Below, piece by piece: positions 23,160 through 35,319 of a stretch of DNA of 64,000 nt; the first letter of the stretch is position 1, and every line of letters starts with the position of its first letter. Source of the stretch: Incurvaria masculella. Its lineage: Eukaryota; Arthropoda; Insecta; Lepidoptera; Incurvariidae. The position numbers and the translations under genes were made by a program. The stretch is taken from contig OX335655.1 of NCBI GenBank assembly GCA_946894095.1, forward strand, positions 12,648,001 to 12,712,000, in the 5' to 3' direction. Below the pieces are notes generated by a model. It was not told where the DNA came from and ran no database searches. It worked only from the letters and a program-made list of their open reading frames with translations.

Positions 23160-23444
23160 GTAAGATAAAACAAACCTTTTTCTTTTTTGAGATGTTTAAT
23201 GTGATATGTGGAAGACTACAGCCTCAGAACTCGGTGTTGGAAATGATTACTTCTTTGTATATCCAGTCTGACCGCCATTTCTTTTACTTTTCTGAGTTTG
23301 AAAGGTCTATTGAATTGCAAACGAGTATTCATGAATTGTAGCTGTTCTCAATTGTACGAGATATCTGGGCATCCCTGCATGTTTGTTCGATGGATCCATA
23401 CCGTGGCATAAAAAGTTATCCCAGTCCAGCATTCTAACACTTGT

Positions 23445-26400
23445 CTAATGTCGAGCCCGAAGCTTGAGGTAGGAGCCTCCGGCGACGCGGACACTAAAGT
23501 CGTGAGGTTGGATGCGCATCGGATTTGTGGTGCGGCTCGTGGGCAGTAGCTCGAACTCCAGCAGTAGCTGGTACAGCATCACCTTGAGCTCCATGAGCGC
23601 GAACCGAGATCCTGAGAAGTAATACATTGGTGAGTTGCTTTCCACAGGGCCTATGAACTTCAGATACCATGAAAACCTGATTATTTTAAATTAAAATCTG
23701 CCATAGTCAGCAGCTCTGTTATTAGTCTAACATATTTTTTTTTGTGTGCATGGACGGTGGTATTAGCAATACTCACTGTCATGATATTAGCCCAACATAC
23801 CGCATTTCCGAAAGAATTTGGTATCCTTTAACGTACGTAACATAACGTACGTAACGTAACGGACTCAGCGTTACTAAATTGAATTGAATGGAAAGCACGA
23901 ACAATAGCCGCTTCGACTATTATTTTTATGCCACGTAATGTTACGATGGTAGGGGTAGGGGAGATGTACTTGGATTCCAAACCATGGGACAGCTTGTATT
24001 CGTGACAAAATTCTCTTATAGAGAAATGAATTGGTACAGAACGGGCAGGAATTGAACCCATAACCTCTGACGTGATAGCCCCAGCCCTGAACAAGCTGCT
24101 CAATAAATTAAGGAGATAAAATATTTAAAATCAAGGGTTCCTAGATTTTGGAAAATGTGTGCTCGAAATGTGATTGAAACATGTACTCATATTGTAGGAT
24201 GTTATATTTAGTACTAGCTGCGGTACCCGGCTCCGCTCGGGTTAGTGTCGGCTAAATTATCTCATGGATAAAAAGTAGCCCACATGACTGGTCCAAAATA
24301 GGGTCAAACTGGTCCAGGACAATGTATCCATGTACCAAATTTAATCAAGATCGTTCGAGCCGAAATAGCATGATTTAATGAGAAACATCCAATAATTCCC
24401 ATTTAGAGCTTCGTTGACGTTTGATGGCTATTTAAAAAAAAACATTTGCCGCGAGAACCTTTCTGCACTTTCACTGCTACATTGCTTACCTAGTAAGTAA
24501 CGTGAAACGTAGGTAAGTTTTGCGTGGACTCCAACCCACAGCCAGCCTCAACATCGAAAACAGTAACCCATCTCGAACCTGACTGCTCCCAGAGATGCTA
24601 TACATTGATAAAATACGCATATAAATCAGGTAAGTGGTTCGCATGTTATAAGACTTTAAGACTCACTACTTACTCTTCTGGTAATGAAGCGTTATATTAT
24701 GTAATCTATAAGTTTTTAGTAGAATCAGGCTAGACGTTGATACAATGCACATCTAAATCGAGTAATTGGTTCTCAAGGATTTTATTCTGTTGGTCGCTCC
24801 TCCGGCGATTTAGCGTGATGCCAAGTAGTCCTAAAGTTGCAGGAAATACCAAGCCGTACTTCAGTAAAAGTAAGCGCTGCCGCCGCAAAGCCGAGCCGTG
24901 CATAGCATTGCAGTTTGTATGACAGCCCCATCTTAGCGTAAGCGGAACTGAATTCTATTTAGCCAATCCTAATTCCCGGGTAGTTAAATGTACATGTACT
25001 AAGTTTTACAAATCGCTAGTGCCTTGAAAATTCGCCAAACGGACACCAAACAGTCACGACGTCTGCCCTCCCCCCGCCGCCGCTCCCCGCCACCGCCCCC
25101 GGCTCCTCTCCCCCTAGTGTGAAGTATCGCTACCGGCATCGTTTTCGCAGCCCCGTGAAAGTTCTAAAGCCCATGGGCACATAAATTGTAGCCTATGTGT
25201 TATTCTGATGTATAAGCTATATTATTGTGATGTTGATCCTTTTATAAACACAAAAAGAGAGTTTAAAATAAAAATACTAAATATCTTAAAAGATACAGAA
25301 AACAGATAAATATGAAACACATATCACTCACCCATACACACACCCTCCCTCTCTCTCTCACATACACACACACACACTAACACACCCTCGCACACCCTAA
25401 CACACCCTCACACCCTCAGGCCATCTCATTCACAAACACCCACTCACATTTACACATTAAACAAGCACAAGGTCGTCTAGAAAGAAAATGTATCATTTAA
25501 ATTTAAGCAATTAGCTTATTACCTATGTAATTTAAATACAACTTATGTACTGTAATGAACGTTCTATACTTAACCAGAATTTGTGTCTGGTGTCTACTTT
25601 TACTTTGTTTATATTAGAGGAAATCTGTAATTGGCAACATATTTTAGCTCATGTATTATGTTAACTTGTTATGTAACACGCTGTTGATTTCCCAAATAAA
25701 ATAAAATAAAATAAAATAAAGTAAAGTTTCATTAGAATCCATTCAGTAGTTTTTACGTGAAAGAGTAACAAACATCCATCCATCCATCCATCCATCCATC
25801 CATCCATTATTACAAACTTTCCCCTTTATATTATTTACTAGCTGCGGTACCCGGCTCTGCTCGGGTTAGTGTCGGCTAAATTATTTCATGGATAAAAAGT
25901 ATCCGACATGGCTGATCCAAAATAGGGTCAAACTGGTCCAGGACAATGTATCCATCTACCAAATTTAATCAAGATCGTTCGAGATGAAATAGCATGATTT
26001 AATGAGAAACATCCAATAATTCCCATTTAGAGCTTCGTTGACATTTGGTGGCTACTTAAAAAAAGCATTTGTCGCCAGAACCTTTCTGCACTTGCACTGC
26101 AACATTGTTTACCTAGTAAGTAAGTAACGTGTAATGTAGGTAAGTTTTGCGTGGACTCCAACCCACAGCTAGCCTCAACATCGAAAACAGAACCCATCTC
26201 GAACCTGACTGCTCCCAGAGATCCTATACATTGATAAAATACGCACATAAATCGGGTTCGTGGTTCGCAAGTTATAAGAATTTAACACTCTCTACTTACC
26301 CTTCATGTAATGAAGCGTTATATTATGTAGCCTATAAGTTTTGAGCAGAATCAGGCTAGACGTAGATACAATCCGCGTCTAAATCGAGTAATTGGTTCTC

Positions 26401-29400
26401 AAGGATTTTGCCAAGTAGTCCTAAAGTTGCGGGAAATACCAAGCTGTACCCGCCCCCCCCCTCCCCGCACCCGCCCCCGTCGGACCACCCGCCCCGCCCC
26501 CGGCCCCGCTCCCGCCACCGCCCCCGGCCCCGCTCCCCCCGGTGTGAAGTAGCGCTACCGGCATCATTTTCGCAGCCCCGTGAAAGTTCTAAAGCCCATG
26601 GGCACAATATGTTTATAAATTGTAGCCTATGTGTTATTCTGATGTATAAGCTATATTATTGTAAAGTTTCATTAAAATCCATTCAGTAGTTTTTACGTGA
26701 AAGAGTAACAAACATCCATCCATCCATCCATCCATTATTACAAACATTCCCCTTTATAATATTTACTAGCTGCGGTACCCGGCTCCGCTCGGGTTAGTGT
26801 CGGCTAAATTATCTCATGGATAAAAAGTAGCCCACATGACTGGTCCAAAATAGGGTCAAACTGGTCCAGGACAATGTATCCATGTACCAAATTTAATCAA
26901 GATCGTTCGAGCCGAAATAGCATGATTTAATGAGAAACATCCAATAATTCCCATTTAGAGCTTCGTTGACGTTTGGTGGCTATTTAAAAAAAAAACATTT
27001 GCCGCGAGAACTTTTCTGCATTTGCACTGCTACATTCCTTACCTAGTAAGTAACGTGTAACGTAGGTAAGTTTTGCGTGGACTCCAACCCACAGCCAGCC
27101 TCAACATCGAAAACAGTAACCCATCTCGAACCTGACTGCTCCCAGAGATGCTATACATTGATAAAATACGCATATAAATCAGGTAAGTGGTTCGCATGTT
27201 ATAAGACTTTAAGACTCACTACTTACCCTTCTGGTAATGAAGCGTTATATTATGTAATCTATAAGTTTTTAGTAGAATCAGGCTAGACGTAGATACAATG
27301 CACATCTAAATCGAGTAATTGGTTCTCAAGGATTTTATTCTGTTGGTCGCTCCTCCGGCGATTTAGCGTGATGCCAAGTAGTCCTAAAGTTGCAGGAAAT
27401 CCGCAACGCCGTACTTCAGTAAAAGTAAGCGCTGCCGCCGCAAAGCCGAGCCGTGCATAGCATTGCAGTTTGTATGACAGCCCCATCTTAGCGTAAGCGG
27501 AACTGAATTATATTTAGCCAATCCTAATTCCCGGGTAGTTAAATGTACATGTACTAAGTTTTACAAATCGCTAGTGCCTTGAAAATTCGCCAAACGGACA
27601 CCAAACAGTCACGACGTCTGCCCTCCCCCCGCCGCCGCTCCCCGCCACCGCCCCCGGCTCCTCTCCCCCTAGTGTGAAGTAGCGCTACCGGCATCGTTTT
27701 CGCAGCCCCGTGAAAGTTCTAAAGCCCATGGGCACATAAATTGTAGCCTATGTGTTATTCTGATGTATAAGCTATATTATTGTAAAGTTTCATTAGAATC
27801 CATTCAGTAGTTTTTACGTGAAAGAGTAACAAACATCCATCCATCCATCCATCCATCCATCCATCCATCCATCCATCCATCCATCCATCCATCCATCCAT
27901 TATTACAAACTTTCCCCTTTATATTATTTATTAGATTAGATTAGATTGTCTTTATTTCCGCGGCAAGTAAAATATAGGTTGCCCATAGACAACTGTCTAT
28001 GGCTGAAGAAAGAAAAAATATGAAAAAGCCAATCAAGAGAGGACACACTGGGAGTCTCAAATTTCGAAACGTTGCCATGGGAATGTGACAAGTTTGGGGC
28101 ATTCCGAAAAAACAAAAATAAAAACAGGAGAATATCACTGAACTGAAAATGAAAATATTGGGTTCAGTTCGACTCCCGCGCCCGTACAGACCAGAGCTCC
28201 GTTGAGCGCTTTCATCCATCTTGAAGGAATCCCGACCAATCGGAATAGTGTGAGGATCTCGCCTCTGGCCTTCGACGCAGCTGCACCCTGAGGGAAGTCC
28301 TCCCGCGAGTGTCATCCTCGACACCAGGTGGTGTGCGAGTCAGATCACGCGGCCCGTGAAATACATTATGACTCTTTGACCAGGTTCTCATAAGAGACCA
28401 AGTGTAGAGGATGTGCAGTTTATTCCGGTGATGTTTGGAGTCAGCCAGTTGATAAGAGCGGAGGTGGAGCAGGGAGCCTGTAGCCGTCCGACCAGTTCCA
28501 GTTTATCTGAGGAGCGGGACGAAGACCCTACAAACGAGACCGGCGGTAGGACTAGAGCTTCATCGGTATGTCGCATAAGCCTAACAGTTTTACACTTCTG
28601 TTTGTGCAATGATAAACTTCAATAAACATCACTTCACCTTCATGCTGTGTGTTTGAATATTTCCTCAAAAGTCCTCTCAAAGCAGATGCATAAATTAGGT
28701 AGGGTTTGTACGTGTTTTCTTCCGTAGCTTCTACCCTGCACCCTGAGCTTCCGACTGAGCGACCCGAGGCATCGAGATTGAGGAATGCTCTACACGTCAC
28801 CTGCATTTCCTAGATATCTAGCAAGTCGCCGTGGAGGAGACAAAACCTTTACATCCTCACTCATCACTCACTCACCACCTTCTACACACCACACCACATC
28901 ACGAACCCTACAATATTAATATTTTAAAACTTACGCGGGACATAACTACAATATTTAGTTTGACGGCTTACCGCGCGTGTGAGGAGCAGCACGTCCTGCT
29001 CCTCACACGCGCGGTAAGCCGTCAAACTAAATATTGTAACATGTACTCAGTCAATCGTTCATGTCTATGATGACGAGTTAGAAATACTTTACCGATGCAG
29101 TTCCTGGGACCGACGCCGAAGGGCATGAAGGTGAAGGGCTTGATCTCGTGCTTCCTCTCGTCGGAGAAGCGCTCGGGGTCGAACTTGTCCGGCTCGGGGA
29201 AGTATTGCGGGTCCATGTGAAGTGCGTTCACCAGCGCGTACACGATCTCAGTCTTCTTTAGCTATTGATTGATACATTCATATTTTAAGTGATTAATCTA
29301 TGATGACTGAGAAAAACGTAGCGGATATTGTTACTAAAAAGTTTTCAATCGTCTTATGTTCAGAGACTGGGAGTTATTTTTGTGATCTCACTACAAAACT

Positions 29401-32400
29401 TACCGTTACTGGCTGTGTACCTGGGCGCGGTGGCTCTAGCGTGTAATCCTTTAGAACCTCGCGGTCCATCATAACTGCAGGGCTCCATTTCCTTAGAGTT
29501 TCTGTAAAATGTAAGATGTCGCACATTATTTTGATAACTATCTCATTACATGATTAAAACAAAATACATTGGAACATACCACTAATGACCATATCCATAT
29601 ATTTTAAACTTTGGAGGACTTCATATGTGATTTCAGGGTTACTGGCATGGCAACTGTCGATTTCCTCGACTAGTTTCTTCTGCGCATCAGGGTTAAGGGC
29701 CAACTCGTGGGCTGCCATGGTCAGTACTGATGACGAGGACTCGAAGCCAGCAAAGAAGAAAATAAATGCTTGTCCAGCCAACTCGTCCAGTGTCCATTCT
29801 AAAAAAAAAACAAAATTCAGTGCTGAGATTGCAATAGTTAAGAGAGTCTTTAACTTATAAATTCCCCATACTACGGGCCATAATTTCATGCTCTTAATGT
29901 TACACTAGGTTTAGGTTTCTTAAATTATAGATTCTAAAATAGAATGTAGGTATAATAAGGTTTTAATTTGTTTTAATATACCTTTTAGATTTAAAAATAT
30001 TGGCTAATAAATATTGGAAAAAAGTTGTCTTTTTTACGTTCATTTTCGTTTTTTTTTACTGACTGATACAGATATTTACGAAAAATAAAAAAAATTGTTT
30101 AATTCTGACAGCGTTTAGGGGTAAGAAAACGTTAGGGCCTGGAAAACGATTTCACTATTTTAATGGCAGTCGCCGTGCAAAATTGTGCCTTTTAGAATGC
30201 ATTTCTTAAAATTTTAAATCTGTGACTTCACGACATGAGTAAAATTAATTAGGGCCAATACTTACGACGCTTTACCGAGCTCTCGTGAATCTTGGACTCT
30301 TCAACTGTTGCAAATCCGAGAGTGTCGTCCCCTGATGGCGCGATATGTTTCAGCGTACCTGAAAATAACTGGAATATAAACAAACCATGTTTTGTGCCCG
30401 CCCGTTTCTGATCTCATCAGAATTACTGAAATGAATGTTTTGAAAAATATACTCAAAATTGCGCCAATTAAGCTCAGTATTCTGCTTTATGAGAGGACAG
30501 GCGAGTCGGTAACACTCAGTATAATGAATCTTACCCTTCTGTGCCTCCATCAGCAGCTGCAACACGTCAGGCCGGTGGACGTTGTTTTCCTCTCGATACT
30601 TCATGGTGCCGAACACTAGGTTGCGGAAAAAAACTGTCACCGCTTTCGGGAAGATCTCGGCTTTCAGCATCTGCACCAAAACTATGGTACAACACTTTAT
30701 CGGGGAACGCATTCAGGAATTCATTTCAGAAAACTCTTCAAATTACATGATCGAAATTAAATTTATAGTTATGCGCCAAGCTGAGGCCTAGTTTTAATTA
30801 AATCGTCTTGGATTGGAAGAATTGGAAAACTGTAAAATATATGCCTAATCTAGTGTACGAAATATGGGAAAAGAGTACATAAAAATAATTGATTTGAATT
30901 CAATCACACAAACTCACCTTTGCTATAGAGGGAAAGGAGACAACGAAAAAGAACCACATCCTTTGGATGCCGGTGAACTGGGTCATGGCTTTTCCCATTC
31001 TAAAAAACTCGTTGTCCCTTTCATCCTGTGAGTTGACCTTGTGGCCGAACGCGCAGGACGCGATCACGTCGTTGGCGTACCGAGAGATCATGTCGAACAT
31101 GTCCACTTCGTCACTCTCTTTCCCTGTTGAACACACGAATATTTAGACAACTCTCACAGGTGACGAGATCTTCGCGTAGTACTACGACTTAAATCACGTG
31201 CTATTATATTTTTCTGCGATTAACAAAACACTTAATTCCGACCAATTCTAGTCCCTGCTTTAATCACGAATCCTTCACAAAAACTCTTCATTATGCTTAT
31301 GAATTCGGACCCTGCTCTGTAGACTTCATCTCCCGGTGCAGGTAGGTCACGACCTGTTGACTGATCTCGCTCATGAAGGGCACCATGTGTCGCATCTTGG
31401 CTCCGGTGAAGGCGGGGCTGAGGGTTGATCGCATATCTCGCCATTTCTGACCTGGAAAATGAAGTTTTCATCTACCCTATTTCACTTCATCGGATGAAAC
31501 CTGGTCGAAACCAGAACAGCAATAAAAAATATTTTTGGTTGTTCGTGGTTTGGTTTGGTTAATGGCTTGCATAGTTCAAAATTGTTACTTTATCTAGATT
31601 CAAACTTGTAAATAAAATAATAAATCCTTGAACGATAACAATAGGAACTGAACCAGTAAAAGAAGCAGGTAAGGAGCATTATTTGAAGCTCTAAAGTATT
31701 AATCAGAACAACTTAAAGTCAAGGAGTTTTACTTAAATGAAATGTAAAGATGATAAAATGTTCTCACTGTATATATATATTTAATTTTATTGTCCTTCTA
31801 ATAGTACTGATTTTAGAATCAATGGTAATAGTTATTATAGGTTTTTTTGTCCCTGGTTTGTGGATATAATAATATGTATTAGTGTATTGTATCATATATA
31901 TTAGTATATTCAATTATATGTATAAATATGTATATATTATGGTATATGTATGTTTATAGAGTTAATTTTTTTTTTCTTTTCAAATTCTGGTGTGTCACCT
32001 ACCTACAGATATTTCTATTGCCTTTCCTCATCACCCCAAGGGTTGACTGGAAGAAATCACTCTTAGTGATAAGTCCGCCTTTGTGCAGTATTGTTGTTTT
32101 GCTGTATGTTTTCTCTGAAATTGTATTTTTGTTTATGCACAATAAAGAATTTATTCATTCATTCCTTCAACAATTTGTTACACATGGACGTAATTGCAGG
32201 CAGTTTTTCCAAAAACGATATTTTAGTTGCAAATATTGCTTCAGTTTGGTTGAGCGTAATGACGAATGGTTATAAAAATTGCAGAAAATATAAATTTAAA
32301 AGTCAAGCTATACATTTTATAATGCACGAATCACAATAATAAGATGTAAGTATAAAAATAATGACTCACTGTGACATTATAACCTTGCTATGGCCTAATA

Positions 32401-33537
32401 ATTGGGTTCTACTATATGGAAGGAATCCACGCAAATTTGTTTCTGAAGGTAAATTTATGAGTGTCCCTTATATTGGCCTAATCAACATTATCATATCATT
32501 TTTATCAAAAAGTATAATAAAATATTGGCAACAAACTTGTTGTTGTCCAGTGGTAACGGCCTGATAACCTTATTTGTTCGCTTCATATACGGCCTGCCTA
32601 TGTATGCGCAGAACTGCTTCAGTTTCAAGGGAGTAATATTTTGCAATGGTGTAGCAATTCCCTGAAAAGAATTTACATTGACGAAGTCGGTTGCAAAACT
32701 ACAGTCATAACTTGGCGTTAGTCCACCTCTGGGTATCAGGGTATCGGAAGCCAGAGATGCAGCCTGTTACGATAGTTGTTTGTTTCAAACTTCCATTTCC
32801 AGTTTTTCCAGAGTTAAATGTTAATCAAACCTTTCAGAAATAGTAGACTGTTGCCGAAGAGTGGGTCAAAGTCGCCAATGGAGAAGTCCCGGTGATCCAC
32901 AAAGAAGTCGAAATCTTTCACTGTAACCTTCTTGATAATCTCCGGGTCTCGTATGATAGTGACGGGGGTAAACGCCTCAAATGCGCCGACATACCTGTGC
33001 ACGGCACGTTCAATACAGTATGAGAGCAATCAATATATGCGTTACAGAATTGCAGGTGTTTCTGGTCATTTTTGTATACATTTGCTTTTCCATAGTGGCA
33101 ATTATATCAATTGTTTTTGTATTCGACATATTTACTTGCTTTTAAAATATATTGATAATCACAAAACGTTTTAACAACTTTTATGTGATTTCAATTAACA
33201 TACTATTTGATTCCTTAAGTGAAGAGCTTATTTAATAAGCGGCAGCATAAGCGGCCTATCTTTAAAGGAAAAAAAATATTGGGACAATTTTAGACATTTC
33301 TCAGCTATGGGTCAATCAATTTACTCACTTATCTTCAGGGAATGCGGAGTAGATCTCGTGAAAGACATCAATTACGTGCTTCTTATTGAAGGTGCTCTGT
33401 ATGAAGTTCCCAAAGAACGGGATGGGAGGCAGGTTCCTCACGCCGCGCTCCTCGAAGAACCGGTAGGACTTCTTTGAGTAGTAGTAGAAGTACGCCGCTA
33501 AGGCAACTACCACTGCCACTACCACCTCTAGCCACAT
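23445..33537 (-). CDS. CYP9: CYP9-family cytochrome P450, copy C, complete with 5.5-kb intron 9
   Basis: Ten exons: 33329-33537, 32831-32994, 31311-31451, 30918-31123, 30535-30670, 30266-30358, 29580-29798, 29404-29501, 29093-29261 and 23445-23611. Phases and lengths equal those of B and D, giving 533 residues without a stop. The ER anchor, [11 protein letters not shown] hinge, WRDMR (128-132), AGFESS (333-338), ETLR (390-393), PERF (451-454) and [10 protein letters not shown] with Cys477 are all intact, so the enzyme should be functional if intron 9 (23612-29092, about 330 bp in B) is spliced. That intron holds a SINE, a repeat array and a palindrome-ended insertion. Assigning exon 10 at 23445 to this gene rests on matching phase, intron-edge homology to B and D, and the absence of any other exon 10 nearby. 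Codon 423 onward reads [12 protein letters not shown], differing from B and D. Confidence 0.9.
23740..24110 (-). repeat. SINE W in intron 9 of gene C
   Basis: In reverse orientation: TCATGATATTAGCCCAACAT, CATTTCCGAAAGAATTTGG, and near the end the complement of the B-box region (GGAATTGAACCCATAACCTC). A decayed version of the head part is also in intron 9 of B and D (AACCCATGACCTCTGG), so the insertion predates the duplications. Confidence 0.55.
24213..25836 (+). repeat. CATC-tailed interspersed element, long form, unit R1
   Basis: The unit starts ACTAGCTGCGGTACCCGGCT and ends with a CATC microsatellite, then ATTATTACAAACTTTCCCC and TTTATA. Its interior holds a GC-rich C tract (about 25065-25115). 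It is nearly identical to R3 and R4, implying recent spread. The 69-codon frame in it is conserved only because the copies are young. An insertion at 25229-25720 interrupts it. Confidence 0.7.
25229..25720 (+). mobile_element. LINE 3'-end fragment inserted in unit R1
   Basis: The 492-bp stretch is absent from the sister units, which read ATTATTGTAAAGTTTC without a break. It ends in AAATAAAATAAAATAAAATA, a tail typical of retroposed elements. It contains a run of CA-rich simple sequence (about 25330-25440) and no coding domain. Confidence 0.6.
25837..26764 (+). repeat. CATC-tailed element, short form, unit R2
   Basis: It has the same ends as R1, but the middle has a deletion relative to the long form and a different C-rich tract (CCCGCCCCCCCCCTCCCCGC region near 26450). 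It is closest to R5 at 40477, sharing GAGATGAAAT and GTAAGTAAGTAACGTGTAATG. Confidence 0.7.
26765..27930 (+). repeat. CATC-tailed element, long form, unit R3
   Basis: Nearly identical to R1 (without its insert) and R4. The terminal CATC tract is the longest of the family (about 16 units, 27836-27900). After TTTATATTATTTA it runs into TTAGATTAGATTAGATT, a junction also seen at the end of R5. Confidence 0.7.
27836..27900 (+). repeat. CATC microsatellite
   Basis: About sixteen uninterrupted CATC units at the 3' end of unit R3. Shorter tracts end R1, R2, R4 and R5. Confidence 0.9.
27931..28830 (-). mobile_element. Probable LINE-derived 3' region, minus strand
   Basis: Read on the minus strand, the stretch ends in GGAAATAAAGACAATCTAA followed by TCTAA repeats, the style of a non-LTR retrotransposon 3' end with a short tandem tail. 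Upstream is moderately GC-rich, non-repetitive sequence with no recognisable enzyme domain; open frames such as 27941-28324 look accidental. The family is not identified. Confidence 0.4.
28948..29037. repeat. Perfect palindrome, 42-bp arms, at the end of the intron 9 insertion
   Basis: The left arm at 28948-28989 begins ACAATATTTAGTTTGACGG. The right arm at 28996-29037 is its exact reverse complement, ending CAAACTAAATATTGT. Only CACGTC separates them. The right arm abuts the 12-bp target repeat at 29038. Exon 9 of gene C begins 55 bp farther on. Confidence 0.85.
31780..32168 (+). mobile_element. LINE 3'-end-like fragment in intron 2 of gene C
   Basis: AT-rich sequence ends with GTTTATGCACAATAAAGAAT and ATTCATTCATTC, that is, a polyadenylation signal followed by a short tandem tail. 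This is absent from intron 2 of B and D at the matching place. The left border is uncertain. Confidence 0.4.
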
Positions 33538-34017
33538 GGTGCCCTGGTAATCAAACACAATGAAGAATCACTGCGAAATCTTCTTTTTTCGACTGGAAAA
33601 TATTTCATAATTTCACGTGCTTCGAACAAAATACGTAATCAATCACAACATCAATATTAATAAAAGAAAACGAGACCTGCTGATATGATAGCCTCTGTAT
33701 GAATTATGAAATTAGTTAAATTTAAATAATATGAATGATACAGCGAGGTACCGGTAAAGCTAAACGCATGGAATAATGAATCGCACTGAAAAACACGTTT
33801 TACGAGCTTTTCTCTATCTTTGATCGTACGAGTTTGCTGCAAATTACTAAAGGGAGGCGCTGTACCGCCCTTCGCAGCGCTTGCTCGGCCGCCCGAGCCG
33901 GATTTTATTAAAACTGTTATATCGTTATACCATGTGATTCAGGCTACAAATATGTTCTAAATATATTTTTCCCCTTAAAAATAAATGAAATGCATGGAAA
34001 ATAATTAAGTATTGTAC

Positions 34018-34078
34018 CTTGTGCGATAAATGGTCTCCGTGCTGATGTATTTACGCGGCAATTGCACCAAAATGACTG
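34018..34078 (-). promoter_or_regulatory. Putative non-coding first exon / core promoter of gene C
   Basis: Minus strand: GCGACAGTCATTTTGG at the start and donor ACAAG|GTACAATA at the end. The homologous blocks are at 19714 (B) and 48237 (D). It lies 480-540 bp upstream of the ATG, with an acceptor (GATTACCAG) directly before GGCACCATG. Confidence 0.5.
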
Positions 34079-34479
34079 TCGCACCGCTTCATATCACAAT
34101 AATTATATTACTTTGCGTATATGCTGCGGCTAAAGCTGGCAGTGGGGCTATACCAAGGTTTAGCCGGCTAATGCGGGCTAAATAAACCACTATAGCTTAT
34201 ATCCAAGCATTGATTATATCAATGGCCTAGGGTTTAACATCTGAGTTTTTTTGTGCCAAAGACCGCGGGTTCTTCTGATTTTCATTAAAAAAAAATGGTC
34301 ACTGCATGTTTCAGAACCCATGCATAACTAAAGGTATAATGTCAATGTGAAAACATGTTCCCTGCTGACTTGGTGGCAACGGGAGCAATTCTGCTTTTAA
34401 AAAATTGCAATTAAATAAATGTGTTCCAAGCGACAATTCACTGCGTTTTATTATAACCGTGATCTGTAGCCTGTCATAT

Positions 34480-34570
34480 AAAAATAAGGTCCTGGCATGA
34501 CACTTCGTTGTGCTGGTCCAAATACCATGACAATATGTGTGATATTATCCACCCATGTCCGATTTTATAA
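34480..34570 (+). repeat. SINE W, 3' fragment
   Basis: GGTCCTGGCATGACACTT, CAATATGTGTGATATTATCC and CACCCATGTCCGATTTTATAA correspond to the end of the W SINE. Confidence 0.45.
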
Positions 34571-34639
34571 TAAAATTGTACCACACCCCGAAATGTTTAT
34601 TATGTTGCAGTCCTCAGCTAGCTCAACTTACTCACCCGT

Positions 34640-34960
34640 GATTTAGTTTGAAAATTAGTATTGTTTTATTGAACCTAACTTGGATGCCTAATTCCACACA
34701 ACTGCCGCCTTGATATTAGCTTAAAACACCACATTCACAAAGGAATTAATTGCTATGCCAGGGTCTTCTCTTTATGGGCTACAATGAACTGGACACTGGA
34801 AACACGCGGACGATTTTTCATTGCGCTTTAACCATAGCTTCATCCAATGCCATGGCGCCAACCCGGGCGGGCTCAACCCTAACACCTTGTAAGGTAAGGG
34901 GACCTACAGTTTTAGATGTATTGGGAACCAGTGAACAACCCAGACATATCACATAAAAGG
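34640..34960 (-). repeat. SINE W, reverse copy
   Basis: TTGGATGCCTAATTCCACAC, CCAGGGTCTTCTCTTTATGG, ATCCAATGCCATGGCGCC and CCGGGCGGGCTCAACCC follow the reverse W SINE order. The tRNA-like head is missing. Confidence 0.5.
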
Positions 34961-35319
34961 CAAGTCCTGGCAAGGATACATTATTAGGCTAGCGGCTTTG
35001 TCTGACCCGCTGAAATACACTTAAATGTATCTTTAGAATTAAGTAATGAAACAAATATCTACTCTAAAACATACTCGAAATAACCCGCTGATAAACTATT
35101 GCAGCCTATGTATAAACCCATAGACGAAGAGCAACAGAGTTTTATGTAGTCAAATGACGAAATCAGCTGCCTACTACTCAGAAAGTAATCTTCTGTAGGC
35201 AGCAGTCTTACTATGTGCTGTAATACATACAAGTTAACTTGTTCAATATATGTGACATTTAGATATAAGTATGTTAAATATACTTTTCTTTGCATTGTAT
35301 GCACTTTGGAGAATATGTT

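Larger units (their letters stand above)
18633..23444. other. Intergenic between gene B (upstream side) and gene C (3' side)
   Basis: No complete gene is visible. It holds the putative first exon of B, a SINE head, two HINE-like copies in opposite orientation, an M2 MITE arm, a W SINE fragment, a possible THAP-like exon and the 3' flank of gene C (about 22300-23444). The stretch 18640-19680 is AT-rich without recognised features. Confidence 0.5.
24190..29037. mobile_element. 4.85-kb composite insertion in intron 9 of gene C, flanked by a 12-bp repeat
   Basis: AACATGTACTCA occurs immediately before (24178-24189) and immediately after (29038-29049) this segment. The flanks rejoin to the intron sequence of copies B and D (GATTTTGGAAAATGTG on one side, TGACGAGTTAGAAA on the other). 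Inside are three head-to-tail CATC-tailed units (24213-27930), a minus-strand retroelement-like stretch and, at the very right end, a perfect palindrome. A 12-bp duplication is typical of LINE-type retrotransposition. Confidence 0.65.

Noticed and set aside
23445..23611. Exon 10 at 23445 as a separate orphan pseudo-exon
   Set aside because: Its phase, intron-edge sequence and order fit gene C, which otherwise lacks an exon 10.
24524..24733. 69-residue frame found identically at 24524, 27077 and 39658
   Set aside because: It lies in the CATC-tailed element; identity reflects young copies, and the short-form units change or break it.
26356..26607. Arg/Gly- and Pro-rich frames around 26356-26689 and 40997-41188
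   Set aside because: They come from the C-rich tract of the repeat units and show no domain.
27836..27900. CRISPR-like array
   Set aside because: Simple CATC microsatellite without spacers, in a eukaryotic setting.
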